Of a stretch of DNA of 7,625 nt, positions 6,229 to 7,625 are shown one piece after another. Position 1 is the stretch's first letter, and each line of letters starts with the position of its first letter. Made by a program: the position numbers and the translations under genes. Under the pieces are notes generated by a model. That model saw only the letters and a list, made by a program, of their open reading frames with translations, was not told the DNA's origin and did no database searches. The DNA comes from JBDTRY01 sp039931435 (GTDB lineage Bacteria; Acidobacteriota; Thermoanaerobaculia; Gp7-AA8): positions 1 through 7,625 of the forward strand of contig JBDTRY010000188.1 of NCBI GenBank assembly GCA_039931435.1, written 5' to 3'.

Positions 6229-6831
6229 ATGTTTCTCTTTCAAAAGCGATTTCTGGCGGGCCTTGTGGACGGAACGATCACACTAACTTTTCGCTCGTGG
6301 AACAAGCCTCTGGTGAAGGCGGGCGGCCGATATCGCTGCCATCCGATCGGGGTGATCGAAGTGGATGCCATCGATCGTGTGAGCATGGCCGACGTCTCGG
6401 ACGCCGATGCGCGTGAGGCAGGCTTCTCCGACCGGACCGAGCTCGAGGTGTATTTGAACGGCAGAAACGAGGATTCACACCCGTCCGAGGTGTTTCGGGT
6501 GCGACTGCATTACGCCGGAGACGGCGATCGCGTCCCGGAAGCGATGAGTACCGAACTCTCGCGCCAGTCACTGGCCGAGATCAGGAAAGCGCTGATGGCC
6601 TTCGATGAGCGGAGCGGCGCACCATGGACGGCGAAGACGCTGCGTATCATCGACGGGAACCCGCGAGTCGCGGCGTCGAAGCTGGCTGCGAAGCTCGGCA
6701 GGGAGACGGCGGCGTTCAAGGCGGACGTTGTGAAACTGAAGCGTCTGGGGTTGACGCAGAGTTTCGAGGTGGGCTACGAAATTTCTCCTCGCGGAAGGGC
6801 CTACCTCGATTCCAGAAAGCGCCGTCGCTGA
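6229..6831 (+). CDS. ASCH-domain protein with C-terminal winged helix
   Basis: A 200-aa cytoplasmic protein with two domains. Residues 1-95 look like an ASCH domain, a PUA-like beta-barrel: MFLFQKRFLAGLVDGTITLT supplies the basic start and T20, followed by FRSW (R22). AGGRYRCHP and IGVIEVDAIDRV then give the barrel strands, and VFRVRLHYAGDGDRVP closes the domain. Residues 112-196 look like a winged helix: LAEIRKALMAFDER, WTAKTLRIID, RVAASKLAAKLGRE as the helix-turn-helix, FKADVVKLKRLGLTQ as the likely recognition helix, and a GYEISPRGRAYL wing. The tail is basic (SRKRRR). ASCH domains are predicted or known to bind RNA or modified nucleotides; the winged helix suggests DNA binding or protein contact. 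No partner is evident. ATG 6229 is chosen because AGGA lies six bases upstream and the domain begins right there; the earlier in-frame start at 6187 would add a Gly/Ser-rich stretch of 14 residues. The fusion occurs as a family in diverse bacteria as far as I recall; its function is unknown. Confidence 0.85.
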   Translation: MFLFQKRFLAGLVDGTITLTFRSWNKPLVKAGGRYRCHPIGVIEVDAIDRVSMADVSDADAREAGFSDRTELEVYLNGRNEDSHPSEVFRVRLHYAGDGDRVPEAMSTELSRQSLAEIRKALMAFDERSGAPWTAKTLRIIDGNPRVAASKLAAKLGRETAAFKADVVKLKRLGLTQSFEVGYEISPRGRAYLDSRKRRR

Positions 6832-6987
6832 TATGTTCGCTCGCTTCCGGTTCGGTCGTGTACATTTCTCCGGACTTCCCCGCGACCTGATTGTGTCAGC
6901 GAGGCGGGTCTCTGAAATGCAGCGGCAGTCGCTCCGGGCCTGACAACGGGCAGTTTTCATTGGTGAACCTACTGGAAGTGAGGAGTG
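6832..6987 (+). other. Intergenic gap upstream of the 151-aa gene
   Basis: No gene or strong terminator is visible in these 156 bases. A TGACAA at 6942-6947 could be part of a -35 box for the next gene but lacks a convincing -10. The next gene may equally be read through from the ASCH gene. GTGAGG at 6978-6983 is the probable ribosome site for ATG 6988. Confidence 0.3.
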
Positions 6988-7443
6988 ATGGCCAGGTACG
7001 TTCAGAAGATCACCATCGGCGGACGTGAGCGCTGGATCGGTTGGGAAATCGACGGCATCGGAACGGAGATTTCGGGGCTGTTCCTGGTCGATGACCTGCC
7101 ACCCGAGGAGTTGCGGGCGAAAGGTGTGAAGTCCTTTGCCCCGATGTCCTTCGATGACTTCATCGGTCTTGGCGCAATCAACAACCGTTCCGAGGAAAAG
7201 AAAAAAATACCGGATGACGAGGACATGGGGTTCCGTCTCGATGCACTGGAAGTGATGATGGGCAGGCTTCTCGGCAGTGGCTTCGCGGAGATTCCGGCCC
7301 ACGTCATCCCGCGAATGCTGGGCGGGGTTTCTCTCGACGACCCGAGAGTTCAGACTCGGATCCGGTCCTGGCAGGATGCGGGAGCGGTAGAGTTTCGTGG
7401 GACGGAAGACTGTTACGTTCACCTTCTGCGGCGAATTCACTAG
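6988..7443 (+). CDS. Uncharacterised 151-aa protein, possible winged-helix C-terminus
   Basis: I do not recognise the family. Residues 1-35 look like beta strands (ARYVQKITIGGRERWIGWEI, then TEISGLFLVDD). They are followed by a loop and an acidic helix near 38-62 (LPPEELRAKG, MSFDDFIGLG). Residues 67-79 are a charged linker (RSEEKKKIPDDED). Residues 82-150 could fold as a small winged helix: RLDALEVMMGRLLGSGF, IPAHVIPRMLGG, VQTRIRSWQDAGAVEF as the recognition helix, then a short CYVHLLRRI wing. It has a single Cys (C142) and no signal peptide or membrane segment, so it is probably cytoplasmic. The start is ATG 6988, preceded by purine-rich GGAAGTGAGGAG at 6974-6985; GTG 6985 is also in frame but overlaps that site. 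It lies on the same strand as the ASCH/winged-helix gene 156 bases upstream and may act with it, which is inference only. The linker codons include AAAAG followed by seven A's (7196-7207), a possible slippage site. Confidence 0.8.
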   Translation: MARYVQKITIGGRERWIGWEIDGIGTEISGLFLVDDLPPEELRAKGVKSFAPMSFDDFIGLGAINNRSEEKKKIPDDEDMGFRLDALEVMMGRLLGSGFAEIPAHVIPRMLGGVSLDDPRVQTRIRSWQDAGAVEFRGTEDCYVHLLRRIH

Positions 7444-7473
7444 TGGCGTGTAAACGTGCCGAACCGAGAACAT

Positions 7474-7581
7474 CGTAGGGCCGCATGGCATGCGGCCGGT
7501 ATTCGTCGGATTTGTGCATTCAGTTGCATTTCAACGGGATGGAATGGCAAAGAGTGCCGGCCGCATGGCATGGCCTGCACC
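7474..7581. repeat. Composite inverted repeat, copy 2 (REP/BIME- or MITE-like)
   Basis: Unit C (+), 7474-7509, carries the best palindrome of the set, GGCCGCATGGCATGCGGCC at 7479-7497 (7-bp stem, 5-base loop), followed by GGTATTCGTCGG. Unit D (-), about 7555-7581, is a decayed inverted partner (GGCCGCATGGCATGGCC), which has lost two bases of the palindrome relative to C. Total span and spacing match the copy at 4613-4723. The inner flanks also resemble it: TTTGTGC here against TTTAGTGC there, and GGAATGGCAA against GGAAGAGCAA. The element begins 30 bases after the stop of the 151-aa gene, so it may also shape that mRNA's 3' end. Confidence 0.75.
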
Positions 7582-7625
7582 CCAAAAACTGGGCCACTCG
7601 TAAGGGCACTTAACTCCGTTTATCG
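7582..7625. other. Right-edge tail, possible mobile-element boundary
   Basis: No gene is visible. The minus-strand reading of 7579-7597, GTGGCCCAGTTTTTGGGGT, resembles the short terminal repeats that I associate with insertion-sequence ends, possibly of the IS21 type. The outer bases CTTAACTCCGTTTATC also look like a recombinase or transposase end motif. The window stops too soon to decide, so this is a weak call. Confidence 0.2.

Noticed and set aside
6568..7491. A 307-codon open frame on the minus strand covering the ASCH gene end and the 151-aa gene.
   Set aside because: It lies antisense to two better-supported genes with ribosome sites, and its sequence has no recognisable domain and uneven composition.

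Overview
This is a GC-rich bacterial segment (roughly 60% G+C by eye) with strong Shine-Dalgarno sites, tightly spaced genes and a predicted lipoprotein. It looks like an ordinary chromosomal region. I cannot name the taxon. The gene types fit a Gram-negative soil or aquatic bacterium, but that is inference from style and not from a marker gene.

Layout: (1) Bases 1-1268 (+) hold the 3' part of an NHLRC2-like protein, a thioredoxin fold followed by a six-bladed NHL propeller. (2) Bases 1290-3557 (+) hold a large membrane-anchored M28 zinc peptidase of the ERMP1/FXNA architecture, 21 bases downstream and probably in the same operon. (3) After a 205-base gap with a GC-rich hairpin come two small genes: a disordered hydrophilic 173-aa protein (3763-4284) and a nine-cysteine metallothionein-like protein (4344-4580). 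(4) A composite inverted repeat of about 110 bases (4613-4723) sits between convergent genes. (5) Bases 4751-6124 (-) encode a DUF885-family predicted metallopeptidase lipoprotein. (6) Divergent from it, 6229-6831 (+) encodes an ASCH-domain protein with a winged-helix C-terminus. (7) Bases 6988-7443 (+) encode an unrecognised 151-aa protein. (8) A second copy of the composite repeat (7474-7581) is followed by a tail that may be the edge of a mobile element.

The genes do not form one obvious pathway. Two are predicted zinc metallopeptidases acting outside the cytoplasm (M28 and DUF885). The NHLRC2-like protein carries part of a thioredoxin-like domain and the Cys-rich protein probably binds metal. 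The ASCH protein points to RNA or nucleotide binding. I see no CRISPR array, tRNA, rRNA, transposase gene or recognisable defence or biosynthetic cluster. The least explained structure is the repeated inverted pair of palindromic units, a REP/BIME- or MITE-like element. The remaining points of interest are the pairing of two genes whose best-known relatives are animal proteins, the disordered/Cys-rich small-gene pair and the uncharacterised 151-aa protein.
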